From Prevotella sp. (GTDB lineage Bacteria; Bacteroidota; Bacteroidia; Bacteroidales; Bacteroidaceae): a DNA stretch of 64,000 nucleotides. The DNA lies in NCBI GenBank assembly GCA_017478025.1, contig JAFVGZ010000026.1:24655-88654 (forward strand), given 5' to 3'. Made by a program: the position numbers and the translations under genes. The notes under the pieces are model-generated. The model saw only the letters and a list, made by a program, of their open reading frames with translations, did no database searches and had not been told where the DNA came from. This document shows, one piece after another, positions 1-10,156 of the stretch. Numbering within the stretch: the stretch's first letter is position 1; each line of letters starts with the position of its first letter.

Positions 1-61
1 CCCTCAACCCTCTTATGATTAACTGAAGTTTCGGATGTATTTAAGAACCACGAATTACCCG

Positions 62-105
62 CGCTCGGCCCAAAGGGACGCTTGCGTAACAACGTGGAGC
101 AAGAA
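62..105 (+). repeat. 44-bp dispersed element, copy A
   Basis: This 44-bp stretch matches 63277-63320 at the same length: CGCTCGGCCC, a 3-bp variable core, GGGACGCTTGCGTA, 7 variable bases, then GGAGCAAGAA. A third, shorter copy lies inverted at 23761-23788. It sits between inverted ACCACGAATT arms. No coding capacity is seen. Confidence 0.75.
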
Positions 106-436
106 TTTCTCGAATTTTTCTCCTAATGGTTAGACCTCAGAGTATGAAGAATTAGTGTAATTCGTGAAATTCGTGGTTTTCTATAACTTCCGAAAGTTGA
201 ATTATAATAATTTCTGTCCAAAAAAACATCCGCATTTCTTTCCAAAAACGCCCCAATTTCTGTTCCACCCGATTTTACAAATTGTCACTTTTTTAACTAA
301 AAAATGAACAAATTGTCATTTTGACTTTTACCACAAAAAAATGAAATCTAGAGCGGCGCATGTTGAAGAAAACCGAATTATCGGACAGGAAATTAACAAT
401 TCGGAGACAGAAAATCCAGTTTTTAGGTGTGGAAGT

Positions 437-524
437 AGGTCTTTTAGGGTGTCCAAGTTGGTGCGGAACACCCTTCTCGTAGGTCTATTAGGGGGTAATA
501 GCAGGTCTTTTACCCTGATTTTCA
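437..524. repeat. degenerate 22-bp-period array
   Basis: AGGTCT recurs at 437, 481 and 503, that is at 44 and 22 bp steps, and the unit between (459-480) also starts with a GGT word. Units share AGGTCTWTTAGGG-like bases. Similar AGGGTGTCC words occur in the 22-bp array near 33665. Neither coding nor a classical terminator. Confidence 0.5.
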
Positions 525-1037
525 TGGCCGCTTTTTCGGTTCTTTTGTTCTGTTTTGACAGAAAAATCGTCAAACACTCTGTTATTCAGCACGTTGGCTA
601 TTCGTGCGATATTTGGCGATATACGCGAGCGCAGTCAAACTTGCTCCGAAATTTGCCCAAATTTTGAAGGTTCAAAAAACGCATTTGTCACAAAAAAGGC
701 TAAAAAAATAACAAATTGACATTTTGCCCATTTCTCGCCTTTACGTGTGCAAAGGTAATAAAAAAAAATCAATTAATCCGCAGTTCGGCGATTTTTTTTG
801 TACAAACTGTTGGTGGTTTGTATTCTCGATAAAAAACCCACACAGAAGGGCATCTACATACACAATGGCAAGAAGGTATGCCATAATCTGCGCAGATATG
901 GCAACAGGGCATCCGCGTGCCTCGCTACAGACTGAAAGGGAACGATGGGTGGTGGTGTCACGGATATATCAAAAAACAAACAAAGCCAAGAAACGTAACC
1001 GCCTTATAGACATTTGTACTAAAAAAAACTTAAAAAG

Positions 1038-1069
1038 TTTGTTCATGTAAAGTTTTTTCCGTAACTTTG
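1038..1069 (+). promoter_or_regulatory. clpP promoter
   Basis: TTTG at 1038-1041, 20 bp, then TAACTTTG at 1062-1069: a full match to the Bacteroidetes primary sigma consensus. It lies about 80 bp before the clpP start, leaving an A/T-rich leader. Confidence 0.8.
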
Positions 1070-1150
1070 TCTGTGATATTTTTGTGTCATGGACACATGG
1101 TTTTCCTATACATTATTATATATAATATATAAAACATACAAAAAGAGATA

Positions 1151-1834
1151 ATGATGAACATTACGAGCGATTTTCGCAAATATGCTACAAGCAAGCTTCA
1201 CATGAGCGGCATGGCCCTCGACGATGTAGTGGCTGCACAGAACCAATACCTCAACCCATATATCCTTGAGGAGCGCAGGCTGAACGTTACACAGATGGAT
1301 GTGTTCTCACGCCTTATGATGGACCGCATCATCTTCCTGGGTACAGAGATCAATGACTATACCGCCAACACTATTCAGGCACAGCTGCTCTTCCTGGACT
1401 CTACAGACCCGGGCAAGGACATCTCCATTTATATCAACTCTCCTGGCGGCAGCGTGACAGCAGGACTGGGTATATATGACACTATGCAGTTTATCTCGTC
1501 TGACGTTGCTACCATCTGCACAGGCATGGCAGCATCGATGGGCGCAGTGCTGCTGGTGGCCGGACAGGAGGGAAAGCGTCAGGCTCTGCCCCACTCTCGC
1601 GTGATGATACACCAGCCTCTGGGCGGCGTGCAGGGACAGGCCAGCGACATTGAGATTGAGGCTCGCGAAATACAGAAATTCAAGAAGGAACTTTATAACA
1701 TTATCTCAAAGCACTCACATCAGCCATACGACAAGGTGTGGGCAGACTCTGACCGCAACTACTGGATGACGGCTGAGGAGGCAAAGGACTATGGCATGAT
1801 AGACCAGATACTCGAGAGAAAGGCAGAACAGTAA
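1151..1834 (+). CDS. clpP: ATP-dependent Clp protease proteolytic subunit
   Basis: Cytosolic serine peptidase that forms the barrel degraded substrates enter when delivered by ClpX. The 227-residue protein has the family core: oxyanion region SPGGSV, nucleophile in GMAASMGAV (Ser129) and [10 protein letters not shown] (His154). By spacing from the S. aureus triad (98/123/172) the third residue falls on Asn203 in DRNYWM, where most ClpPs have Asp. The N-terminal extension before the conserved core is about 30 residues longer than in E. coli. clpX follows after 3 bp, so the two are cotranscribed from the promoter at 1038-1069. Identity is certain; the Asn is read directly from codon AAC at 1757-1759. 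Confidence 0.98.
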   Translation: MMNITSDFRKYATSKLHMSGMALDDVVAAQNQYLNPYILEERRLNVTQMDVFSRLMMDRIIFLGTEINDYTANTIQAQLLFLDSTDPGKDISIYINSPGGSVTAGLGIYDTMQFISSDVATICTGMAASMGAVLLVAGQEGKRQALPHSRVMIHQPLGGVQGQASDIEIEAREIQKFKKELYNIISKHSHQPYDKVWADSDRNYWMTAEEAKDYGMIDQILERKAEQ

Positions 1835-1837
1835 GAA

Positions 1838-3070
1838 ATGGCAAGAAAGACAACACATTGCTGTAGTTTCTGCGGCAAGACAGAGAAAGAGGTGCGCCTG
1901 CTCATCACGGGCATCAACGGCTTTATCTGTGATGAATGCGTGGCACAGGCCAACGAGATAATACGCACCGTCACCAATAGCAATGCCGGCAGCATGGATG
2001 GCAGCATCGCCTATGCGGCAGGCAAGAACAAGCCCATCCCCAAGCCACAGGAGATAAAGGCCTATCTTGACCAGTATGTGATAGGCCAGGATGAGGCAAA
2101 GAGATTCCTCTCCGTGGCGGTGTATAACCACTATAAGCGTCTGTCACAGGTGGATGACAATGACGGAGTGGAGATAGAGAAGTCAAACATCATCATGGTA
2201 GGCTCTACGGGTACGGGCAAGACACTGCTGGCACGCACCATAGCCCGCCAGCTCAATGTGCCGTTCACTATCGTGGATGCCACGGTGTTCACCGAGGCGG
2301 GCTACGTGGGCGAGGACGTGGAGAGCATCCTGTCACGACTGCTGCAGGTGGCCGACTATGACCTGGAGGCTACGCAGCGCGGCATCGTATTCATTGACGA
2401 AATAGACAAGATAGCCCGCAAGAGCGACAATCCGAGCATCACGCGCGACGTGAGCGGCGAGGGCGTGCAGCAGGGACTGCTGAAACTCCTTGAAGGCACC
2501 ATGGTCAACGTGCCGCCAAAGGGAGGACGTAAGCACCCGGACCAGGACTACATACACGTTGACACAAGGAATATCCTCTTCATCTGCGGCGGAGCATTCG
2601 ACGGCATAGAGCAGAAGATTGCACAGAGAATGAACTCACACACCGTAGGATATAACAGCGTGCAGAACGTGAGACAGATAGACAAGCGCGACCTGATGAA
2701 GTATATTGTGCCGCAGGACCTGAAGTCCTTCGGACTCATACCCGAGATAATAGGACGTCTGCCTGTGCTGACTCACCTGGAGCCGCTGGACCACGACGCT
2801 TTGCGACGCATACTGACAGAGCCTAAGAACAGTATCGTGAGACAGTATATCAAGCTGTTCCGCATGGACAAGATAGAACTGACCTTCACCACCGAGGCGC
2901 TGAACTTTATCGTTGACAAAGCCGTAGAATACAAACTCGGAGCCCGCGGACTGAGATCCATCGTTGAAAACATCATGACAGATGCCATGTTTGAGGCTCC
3001 ATCCAAGAATATCTCACGCTTTGAAGTAACAAAAGAATATGCCGAGCAACAACTTGCTAAAACCGCTTAA
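1838..3070 (+). CDS. clpX: ATP-dependent Clp protease ATP-binding subunit ClpX
   Basis: AAA+ unfoldase that feeds substrates to ClpP. The N-terminal C4 zinc domain is seen in [10 protein letters not shown] and FICDECV. Walker A is GSTGTGKT, Walker B is VFIDEIDK, the pore loop is GYVGED, and a C-terminal small AAA domain ends the 410 residues. The ClpP-docking loop, usually IGF, reads V270-G271-Y272 here. That change may match the atypical ClpP partner next door, but could simply be phylum-typical. The last 32 bp overlap the start of recQ, suggesting translational coupling. Confidence 0.98.
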   Translation: MARKTTHCCSFCGKTEKEVRLLITGINGFICDECVAQANEIIRTVTNSNAGSMDGSIAYAAGKNKPIPKPQEIKAYLDQYVIGQDEAKRFLSVAVYNHYKRLSQVDDNDGVEIEKSNIIMVGSTGTGKTLLARTIARQLNVPFTIVDATVFTEAGYVGEDVESILSRLLQVADYDLEATQRGIVFIDEIDKIARKSDNPSITRDVSGEGVQQGLLKLLEGTMVNVPPKGGRKHPDQDYIHVDTRNILFICGGAFDGIEQKIAQRMNSHTVGYNSVQNVRQIDKRDLMKYIVPQDLKSFGLIPEIIGRLPVLTHLEPLDHDALRRILTEPKNSIVRQYIKLFRMDKIELTFTTEALNFIVDKAVEYKLGARGLRSIVENIMTDAMFEAPSKNISRFEVTKEYAEQQLAKTA

Positions 3071-5204
3071 ACACTACTTCGGCTTCGACTCTTTCAAGGG
3101 GAGGCAGGAGGAGGTCATCAGGCACTTGCTTGATGGCAACGACTGCTTTGTACTGATGCCGACAGGTGGCGGCAAGTCGTTGTGCTATCAGCTGCCTTCG
3201 CTCATCATGCCGGGCACGGCGATAGTGATTTCGCCGCTGATTGCACTGATGAAGAACCAGGTGGATGTAATCAACGGCATCAGCGAGCACAACGGCGTGG
3301 CACACTGTCTGAACTCGTCCATGAACCGCGGGGCGATAGACCAGGTGAAAAACGACATCAAGGCAGGCATCACAAAGCTGCTTTACATGGCTCCCGAATC
3401 GCTGCAGAAGGAAGAGTACATCAACTTCCTGAAGACCGTCAAGGTGTCATTCTTTGCCGTTGACGAAGCACATTGCATCTCTGAGTGGGGACACGACTTC
3501 AGACCCGAGTACCGCCGCATACGTCCCATAGTGAACACCATAGGACGGGCACCCATCATAGCACTCACCGCCACGGCGACGGAGAAGGTGCGTACCGACA
3601 TAAAGAAGAACCTCGACATCAGCGACTGTAAGGACTTCATGAGCTCCTTCAACCGCCCGAGTCTGTACTACGAGGTACGCTCAAAATCAGCAGACATCGA
3701 CAAACAGATAATCCGCTTCATCAAGCAACATCCGGGCAAGAGCGGCATCGTCTATTGCCTGTCACGCAAGAAGGTAGAGGAACTGGCAGAGGTATTGGTG
3801 GCCAACGACATAAAGGCGGCTGCCTATCATGCAGGCCTTGACAACGCCGTAAGAAACCAGACGCAGGACGATTTCCTCATGGAGCGCATAGATGTCATCT
3901 GCGCCACGATAGCCTTCGGAATGGGCATCGACAAGCCTGATGTGCGCTTTGTCATACACTATGACATACCGAAATCCCTGGAGGGATACTATCAAGAGAC
4001 GGGTCGCGCAGGACGTGACGGCGGAGAGGGTATCTGCATAGCGTTCTATTCGCAGAAAGACCTGCAGAAACTCGAAAAGTTCATGGACAACAAGAGCGTC
4101 GTAGAGCAGGACATCGGCAAGTTGCTGCTGCAAGAGACAGCAGCATACGCAGAGTCATCCATCTGTCGCCGCAAGATGCTGCTGAAGTATTTCGGCGAGG
4201 ATTACCCCTACGACAACTGTAACAACTGCGACAACTGTAAGCACCCGAAGAAGCGGATAGAAGCCACAGAAGGATTGGAGCACGTCATGCGCGCGGTGAT
4301 GACACTCAAGGAGGCTTTCAAGGTGAACTACGTCATAGACTTCGTAAAGGGACGCAAGACAGACGATATAGAGTCGCACAAGCATCACCAGCTGGATAAC
4401 TTCGGTTGCGGCAAGGGGCTGAACGACAAGCTGTGGAACCCGATAGTGCGCGAAGCCATCATAGAAGGATACCTGCGCAAGGACATCGAGAGCTTTGGAA
4501 ACCTGAAGGTGACAGAGGCCGGAAGGAAGTGGCTGGATGACCCGACGCAGTTCTACGTCACAGAAGACAACACCTTTACCGAAGACATAGAGAGCACTCC
4601 CGCCAGCGGAGCACTGGACCCCACACTCTTTGCCATGCTCAAGGGGCTGCGGCGTACAGAGGCCGAGAAGCACGGCGTGCAGCCATACATCGTGTTCCAG
4701 GAACCGTCGTTGGAACAGATGGCGACCATGTATCCCACCACACTACAGGAACTGACAAACATACAGGGCGTGGGACAGGGAAAGGCAAAGCGATACGGAC
4801 AGCCGTTCTGCGACCTTATCAAGAAGTATTGCGAGGAGAATGAAATCATAAGGCCTCAGGACCTGCGCGTCAAGAGCGTAGCGAAGAACTCCATGCAGAA
4901 GCTCAAGATAGTGCAGTGCATAGACCGCAAGATGCCGCTCAATGAGATCTGCTCATCACTGGGAATAAAGTATGCGGAACTGCTCAGCGAGCTGGAGGCC
5001 ATCGTATATAGCGGCACACGCCTCGACATAAGCTATTATGTGGAGGACATCATGGACGAGGATCAGATAGATGACATCTACGGCTATTTCTCAGAAGCCG
5101 ACAGCGACAGCCTCGATGAGGCCATAGCCGAATTTGGCGGCGACTATAGCGATGATGACATACGACTCATAAGAATATTATATATCTCAGAAAACGCTAA
5201 CTAA
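3039..5204 (+). CDS. recQ: ATP-dependent DNA helicase RecQ
   Basis: 3'-5' superfamily 2 helicase of recombination repair. Residues begin [16 protein letters not shown], the usual Bacteroidetes N terminus, which supports the start inside the end of clpX. Motifs: Walker [18 protein letters not shown] box [15 protein letters not shown], motif [12 protein letters not shown], zinc-binding cysteines in CRRKML and CNNCDNCK, and an HRDC domain around residues 530-600. The 721-residue length is normal. It shares the clpP-clpX transcript. Confidence 0.97.
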   Translation: MPSNNLLKPLKHYFGFDSFKGRQEEVIRHLLDGNDCFVLMPTGGGKSLCYQLPSLIMPGTAIVISPLIALMKNQVDVINGISEHNGVAHCLNSSMNRGAIDQVKNDIKAGITKLLYMAPESLQKEEYINFLKTVKVSFFAVDEAHCISEWGHDFRPEYRRIRPIVNTIGRAPIIALTATATEKVRTDIKKNLDISDCKDFMSSFNRPSLYYEVRSKSADIDKQIIRFIKQHPGKSGIVYCLSRKKVEELAEVLVANDIKAAAYHAGLDNAVRNQTQDDFLMERIDVICATIAFGMGIDKPDVRFVIHYDIPKSLEGYYQETGRAGRDGGEGICIAFYSQKDLQKLEKFMDNKSVVEQDIGKLLLQETAAYAESSICRRKMLLKYFGEDYPYDNCNNCDNCKHPKKRIEATEGLEHVMRAVMTLKEAFKVNYVIDFVKGRKTDDIESHKHHQLDNFGCGKGLNDKLWNPIVREAIIEGYLRKDIESFGNLKVTEAGRKWLDDPTQFYVTEDNTFTEDIESTPASGALDPTLFAMLKGLRRTEAEKHGVQPYIVFQEPSLEQMATMYPTTLQELTNIQGVGQGKAKRYGQPFCDLIKKYCEENEIIRPQDLRVKSVAKNSMQKLKIVQCIDRKMPLNEICSSLGIKYAELLSELEAIVYSGTRLDISYYVEDIMDEDQIDDIYGYFSEADSDSLDEAIAEFGGDYSDDDIRLIRILYISENAN

Positions 5205-5219
5205 CAACACTTTATCTCT

Positions 5220-8144
5220 GTGATAAACGACACCGTAATATCTGCCCTTTCCAACCTTTTTGCGCTCTTTTGCTCAAAAAGCGAGATAGACGAGAAACAT
5301 TCGGCGAAAATGCTTGACCTCTATCTCGGGCGACACTTTGGCATCAGGAACAAAGAAGAGTACATCAACATCTTCCACGACCTGATGGAGCTCTATCGCG
5401 AAATGCCGGAGCTGAACACCGATGAGATTGTTGACGACATCTGCAAGCGCCTCAAGACCGAGTTGCTGCACGAGGAAGGAGCAATGGTTCTCCTGCGTCT
5501 CATGGAGTTCTGCTGCTCACAGTCGCCCGAGGAGTTCAGTCCTGAATCGCCCATTTTCATACGCTCAGCCAAGAATCTTGGCATAAGCAAGGGCACATAC
5601 CATATCTTTGCCGACTTCGTACAGGAGAGGGAGACGAGCAAGGTTAAGCTGACACACTTTGAGGGATATGAGGCACCAATCAAAACATTGTGGCTTGACG
5701 AGTTCAACCTAATGATCTTCTCCTATAATGGAAAAGACTGTGGCAGGATAGTCTTCAACGATGTCCCCATTGTCAAAGGCATGTACCAGACATGGGACAC
5801 CTCCGGCGTGCTGCGCAATCACAAGGGCAACCCTATTTACTACTCCATGATTATGGAGCAGTATCACACACGCCAGTCAAAGGGGGATATACTCTTTTCA
5901 GGCCGGGACATCAACTTCCGCTTCCCTAACTCTGACAACGGCATGCACAATTTCTCCTTCGACATCCACGGAGGAGAGCTGATAGCCATCATGGGAGGCT
6001 CTGGTGCAGGCAAGACGACACTCGTCTCCATACTCAATGGCTCCATTAAGCCACAGAGCGGCAGCATTACCATCAACGGTCACGACATCAGCGAGCCGCA
6101 GGCAAAAGCGCTCATCGGCTTCGTGCCGCAGGACGATCTGCTCGTTGAAGAACTTACCGTATATCAAAACCTTTACTACACTGCCCGTCTCTGCTTCGAC
6201 GGCATGAGCGAGGAAGAGATAGACAGCCGCGTCATAAAGACCCTGAAAGACCTGGGACTGGAACAGGCGAAAGACCTGAAAGTCGGCTCTCCTATAAACA
6301 AATTCATCTCCGGCGGTCAGCGTAAGCGCCTCAACATCGCCCTTGAGCTTATACGTGAGCCGGCAGTACTTTTCCTTGATGAGCCCACATCGGGACTGTC
6401 ATCATCCGACACAGAGAAAGTAATCCTTCTGCTGAAGGAGCAGACCTATCACGGACGTCTCGTCGTTACCAACATACACCAGCCCTCGAGCGATGTTTAC
6501 AAGCTCTTTGACCGACTGTGGCTGCTTGACAGAGGAGGCTACCCCGTCTATGACGGCAACCCCATTGAAGCCATAACATACTTCAAGAGCGCCGCAAACT
6601 ATGCCGACGCAGACACCAGCACCTGCCCCACATGCGGCAACGTCAACCCCGAGGTCGTGCTAAATATCATCGAGGAGAAAGCCCTCGACTCACGAGGCAG
6701 GCTCTCCGACGAGCGCAAGGTGTCGCCACAACAGTGGCATGAGATGTACCTGAGCCAGCGCACCGTCAAAGACGACGTACCCAAGCCCAAAGACATACCG
6801 CAGACACAGCAGCGCAAGCCATCGTCGCTGAAGCAATGGTGGATATTCATGCGACGCACCGTGATGACCAAAATCACCAATACCCAGTATCTGGCCATCA
6901 CCCTGTTGGAAGCGCCGCTGCTCGCGGGAGTATGCGCACTCCTCACACACTACGCACCGGCAGGAGAGGAGTACTGCCTGATGAACAACAAGAACCTCGT
7001 ATCATACCTCTTCATGGCCATCATAGTGGCTACATTCATCGGTATGTCGGGGTCTGCAGAAGAAATAATACGAGACAGGGCCCTGCTCAAACGAGAGAAG
7101 TTCCTGCAACTGTCATACAACAGTTACCTGTGGTCAAAGATAGCCCTCACCGCACTGGTCAGCATACTGCAGACATTCCTCTTTATCCTGGTAGGCAATT
7201 TCGTGATGGACATCAGCGACGGGTTCTTCACCTGGTGGCTAATCATGACCATCACGGCAATACTGGCGGGACTCACGGGACTGTTTCTGTCACAGCGGCT
7301 CAACTCCGTAGTGGCAATCTATATCACCATCCCTATACTGCTCATACCGCAGATACTGCTGTGCGGACTCGTGGTAAGCTTCAGCGACCTCACCCCCAAC
7401 AGTACCACAGGCAACGTACCTGTCATAGGCAACGTCATACCGTCACGATGGGCATACGAAGCACTTGCCGTATCGACATATACCGACAACGAATATGAGC
7501 GGGACTATTTTGACTTGGATAGGGAGAAATTTGAGACGCAATACTATCGCCTCGGCTTCATCGACCAACTGCAAAGCGCTGCCGAGACAATAGAGGACCG
7601 CCGCAAGCGCGGAGAGGAGGCAGACCCGAAATACATGCAGCTGCTACAAACAGAGCTGCCGTTTATCGCCAAAATCTGCGACCTCAAGCCCTATAGCGGG
7701 AAATATGACTATGCCTCACTCCACGAATACCTCAACAACTGCGAGAAGGTCATGATGCAACGGGGCAACATTGCCACGCTCAATGCAGACCGCCAGCGCA
7801 GCAAATGGGTGGAACAGGTGGGACGTGACAGCATGCAGCACATCAAGCGCCACCACAGCAACCTGCAACTGGAGACACAGCTGGCAGGACATGACGCAAA
7901 GGAACTGTGCAGAGTCGTTGACGGACACATCGTTCCGTCGGCAGGATTTGTCTATATCACACCGCGCAGCACCAACGGCGGGGCACCATTCTATAGCAGC
8001 ATAAAGCGCATAGGATCACTCAACATCCCAACGCTGTGGTTCAACATTTCCGTGCTCCTTATAATGTGTATCCTCACCATTATATGCCTCAGCCCCAAGC
8101 CTTCACTGCCCAAAATCCTGTCTTTCAATAGAAAAAAAGGCTGA
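5220..8144 (+). CDS. ABCG-type transporter with N-terminal TerB-like region
   Basis: A 974-residue membrane ABC protein resembling eukaryotic ABCG/White half-transporters, with ATPase first and ABC-2 membrane domain second. Residues 1-140 are helical and TerB-like (my reading). Walker A is GGSGAGKTT near 258, signature SGGQRKRLNIAL, Walker B VLFLDEPTSGL, then a CPTCGNVNPE motif. Transmembrane helices begin near residue 560, and a large hydrophilic insert (about 755-930) precedes the last helix. The start is GTG, 15 bp after the recQ stop, because the first TerB-like residues follow directly. The substrate is unknown. Nearby clp/recQ genes give no clue. Confidence 0.85.
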   Translation: MINDTVISALSNLFALFCSKSEIDEKHSAKMLDLYLGRHFGIRNKEEYINIFHDLMELYREMPELNTDEIVDDICKRLKTELLHEEGAMVLLRLMEFCCSQSPEEFSPESPIFIRSAKNLGISKGTYHIFADFVQERETSKVKLTHFEGYEAPIKTLWLDEFNLMIFSYNGKDCGRIVFNDVPIVKGMYQTWDTSGVLRNHKGNPIYYSMIMEQYHTRQSKGDILFSGRDINFRFPNSDNGMHNFSFDIHGGELIAIMGGSGAGKTTLVSILNGSIKPQSGSITINGHDISEPQAKALIGFVPQDDLLVEELTVYQNLYYTARLCFDGMSEEEIDSRVIKTLKDLGLEQAKDLKVGSPINKFISGGQRKRLNIALELIREPAVLFLDEPTSGLSSSDTEKVILLLKEQTYHGRLVVTNIHQPSSDVYKLFDRLWLLDRGGYPVYDGNPIEAITYFKSAANYADADTSTCPTCGNVNPEVVLNIIEEKALDSRGRLSDERKVSPQQWHEMYLSQRTVKDDVPKPKDIPQTQQRKPSSLKQWWIFMRRTVMTKITNTQYLAITLLEAPLLAGVCALLTHYAPAGEEYCLMNNKNLVSYLFMAIIVATFIGMSGSAEEIIRDRALLKREKFLQLSYNSYLWSKIALTALVSILQTFLFILVGNFVMDISDGFFTWWLIMTITAILAGLTGLFLSQRLNSVVAIYITIPILLIPQILLCGLVVSFSDLTPNSTTGNVPVIGNVIPSRWAYEALAVSTYTDNEYERDYFDLDREKFETQYYRLGFIDQLQSAAETIEDRRKRGEEADPKYMQLLQTELPFIAKICDLKPYSGKYDYASLHEYLNNCEKVMMQRGNIATLNADRQRSKWVEQVGRDSMQHIKRHHSNLQLETQLAGHDAKELCRVVDGHIVPSAGFVYITPRSTNGGAPFYSSIKRIGSLNIPTLWFNISVLLIMCILTIICLSPKPSLPKILSFNRKKG

Positions 8145-8192
8145 ACACACACAATTTTGGTGTAAAAGTTTCGCCGTTAACAAGTTTTTTCG

Positions 8193-8200
8193 TAACTTTG
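8193..8200 (+). promoter_or_regulatory. mdh promoter -7 box
   Basis: TAACTTTG with a weak upstream TTTC at 8169-8172 (N20). It lies 49 bp before the mdh start, in a 105-bp gap. Confidence 0.7.
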
Positions 8201-8249
8201 CACGCGATATATAAAAAGTAAAAATAATAAAACAAACAAATATTAACCT

Positions 8250-9242
8250 ATGAAATTTGTCACAAACGAGAAACTTCTCATTGTAGGAGCCGGTGGTATG
8301 ATCGGTTCTAACATGGTACAGTCAGCCCTCATGCTTGGTCTGACACCTAACATCTGCCTTTACGACATCATAGAGAATAGCGTACACGGTGTAGCAGAAG
8401 AAATGGCTCACTGTGCCTTCCCTGGTGCCAATATCAGTTGGACCACAAACCCTGCAGAGGCCTTCACCGGAGCGAAATACATCGTATCCTCTGGCGGTGC
8501 ACCCCGCAAAGAGGGTATGACACGTGAAGACCTGCTGAAAGGCAACTGCGAAATCGCGGCACAGTTCGGTGACTACATTAAGCAGTATTGCCCAGACGTG
8601 AAGCACGTCGTAGTAATCTTCAACCCAGCAGACGTCACAGCACTCACTGCCCTCATACACTCAGGCCTGAAGCCTAACCAGATGACCTCACTCGCAGCCC
8701 TCGACTCTACACGTCTTCAGGAGCAGCTTGCAAACGAGTTCGGCGTTCAGCAGGACAAGGTGACCGGAGCGCACACTTATGGTGGCCACGGCGAGCAGAT
8801 GGCAGTCTTTGCTTCACAGGTGAAGATTGACGGCAAGCCACTCTCTGACTTCACTATCGCTCCAGAGCGTTGGGAGGAAATCAAGCACATGACCATCCAG
8901 GGAGGCTCTAACATCATCAAGCTCCGTGGACGCTCCTCATTCCAGAGCCCTGCATACCAGGCCATTAAGATGATTGAGGGCGCAATGGGCGGCGAGCCAT
9001 TCACACTCCCAGCAGGATGCTACGTAAACTGCGACAAGTGTGGATTCAAGAATGTCATGATGGCTATGCCTACAACAATCGACACTACCGGCGTACACTA
9101 CACTGCACCTGTAGGAACAGAGGAAGAGATGGCAGCCCTGCAGTCATCATACGAGCACTTGCAGAAGATGCGCGATGAGCTCGTCACTCTCGGCATCATC
9201 CCAGAAATAAGCAAGTGGGGCGAAATGAACGCAAACCTATAA
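8250..9242 (+). CDS. mdh: malate dehydrogenase
   Basis: Cytosolic NAD-dependent oxidoreductase converting malate and oxaloacetate. The 330 residues carry the nucleotide-binding loop VGAGGMIGSN, the substrate region SSGGAPRKEGMTR, NPADV and DSTRLQ motifs, and the active-site histidine in HTYGGHGEQM. Codon use is that of a highly expressed gene (few rare codons). It has its own promoter (8193-8200) and is followed after 39 bp by a lipoprotein gene that may share its transcript. This is the Bacteroidetes branch of the LDH/MDH family. Confidence 0.95.
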   Translation: MKFVTNEKLLIVGAGGMIGSNMVQSALMLGLTPNICLYDIIENSVHGVAEEMAHCAFPGANISWTTNPAEAFTGAKYIVSSGGAPRKEGMTREDLLKGNCEIAAQFGDYIKQYCPDVKHVVVIFNPADVTALTALIHSGLKPNQMTSLAALDSTRLQEQLANEFGVQQDKVTGAHTYGGHGEQMAVFASQVKIDGKPLSDFTIAPERWEEIKHMTIQGGSNIIKLRGRSSFQSPAYQAIKMIEGAMGGEPFTLPAGCYVNCDKCGFKNVMMAMPTTIDTTGVHYTAPVGTEEEMAALQSSYEHLQKMRDELVTLGIIPEISKWGEMNANL

Positions 9243-9281
9243 AAAAAGTCACTAATAACTCTCAAAACAAACAAAACCACT

Positions 9282-10070
9282 ATGAAAAGAATTTCATTCC
9301 TATTCGCTGCCGCCATCGCCCTCGTATTGGCATCATGCGGTGGCAAGACAGCCGGAGAACAGAACGACAGCGACTCCGTATCTTTTGAGCAGTCTCAGAT
9401 TGAAGAGAAAATCATGATGGAGCTCGACTCTGTTGCCGACGAATGGAACAAGCTTGCACCCGTTGAGGGAGTGCTCTCCAACGGCAAGATACAGCTCTCT
9501 GAAGAAGAGATTAAGGTAAAGCCTGACTATCTCCTTGACCTCGCGCAGATAGAGAATCTCTCACTTCTCTCACAGAAGTACCGCGCAATCGGTATGCTCT
9601 CCGTTGACAAGAAGGTTGCTGAGCTCTACAAGATGGATGTTGACGCATACAAGGCAACAATCGCAAAGCTCGCTACCGATGTTAATGACCCAGCCATCAA
9701 CATCAAGGACAACGGCACCGCAGACGACATAAAGGCATTCTATTCTGCAGAGCGTGAGAACGGTCGCATCAACCTCTTCTGGGAAGCCAGCGCTGCTGCT
9801 ATCGTAGAGAACCTCTATGTTATCTCTCAGAACATTGACAAGTTCCTGCCAGCATTCGATGATCAGGCTGCATCTGACTTCACATACCACATCGCTCTGC
9901 TCAAGCTCTCTCTTGATGACCTCGCAACATACGACAACAACATCAAGGCACTTGACGAGCTCCTGGCTCCTCTGAACGAGCTCAACGCTATCTCTGTTGA
10001 CCAGTTCCGTGAGCAGCTCAACAAGATGAAGCCTCAGATTGAGGCAGCACGTGCAGAGCTCCTGAAGTAA
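9282..10070 (+). CDS. lipoprotein of unknown function
   Basis: 262 residues with a lipoprotein signal peptide: basic start MKR, hydrophobic stretch, lipobox LASC with Cys near residue 19. The mature part is acidic, predicted mostly helical, with no recognised domain. Codon use resembles mdh, suggesting good expression. The gap to mdh is 39 bp with no clear terminator, so a mdh-lipoprotein transcript is plausible. Probably periplasmic or outer-membrane anchored. I do not recognise a function. Confidence 0.85.
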   Translation: MKRISFLFAAAIALVLASCGGKTAGEQNDSDSVSFEQSQIEEKIMMELDSVADEWNKLAPVEGVLSNGKIQLSEEEIKVKPDYLLDLAQIENLSLLSQKYRAIGMLSVDKKVAELYKMDVDAYKATIAKLATDVNDPAINIKDNGTADDIKAFYSAERENGRINLFWEASAAAIVENLYVISQNIDKFLPAFDDQAASDFTYHIALLKLSLDDLATYDNNIKALDELLAPLNELNAISVDQFREQLNKMKPQIEAARAELLK

Positions 10071-10156
10071 TCTGCCACTCCTCGCAATGGGTGGGGGCTA
10101 TTGACTCCCATCTCTCAATCTTATTTTAAGGACACATATACTAACACCCAATAAAT

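Larger units (their letters stand above)
1..1037. other. gene-free region upstream of clpP
   Basis: No convincing gene lies here; the open frames present have poor composition and no recognisable family. The stretch holds a copy of a 44-bp dispersed element (62-105) enclosed by an inverted repeat (ACCACGAATT at 48-57, AATTCGTGGT at 167-176), a degenerate 22-bp-period array (437-524), and three copies of a word like ACAAATTGTCATTTT near 275, 309 and 711. CAAAGGTA at 750-757 is a possible minus-strand -7 box. The trigger factor gene that often precedes clpP in Bacteroides is absent. Confidence 0.6.

Noticed and set aside
341-667. 108-codon plus-strand frame and an opposing minus-strand frame at 328-573
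   Set aside because: No family resemblance, skewed composition, and the stretch is a degenerate 22-bp-period array.
724-1050. 108-codon plus-strand frame before clpP
   Set aside because: Biased composition, no recognisable domain, and it runs into the clpP promoter -33 element.
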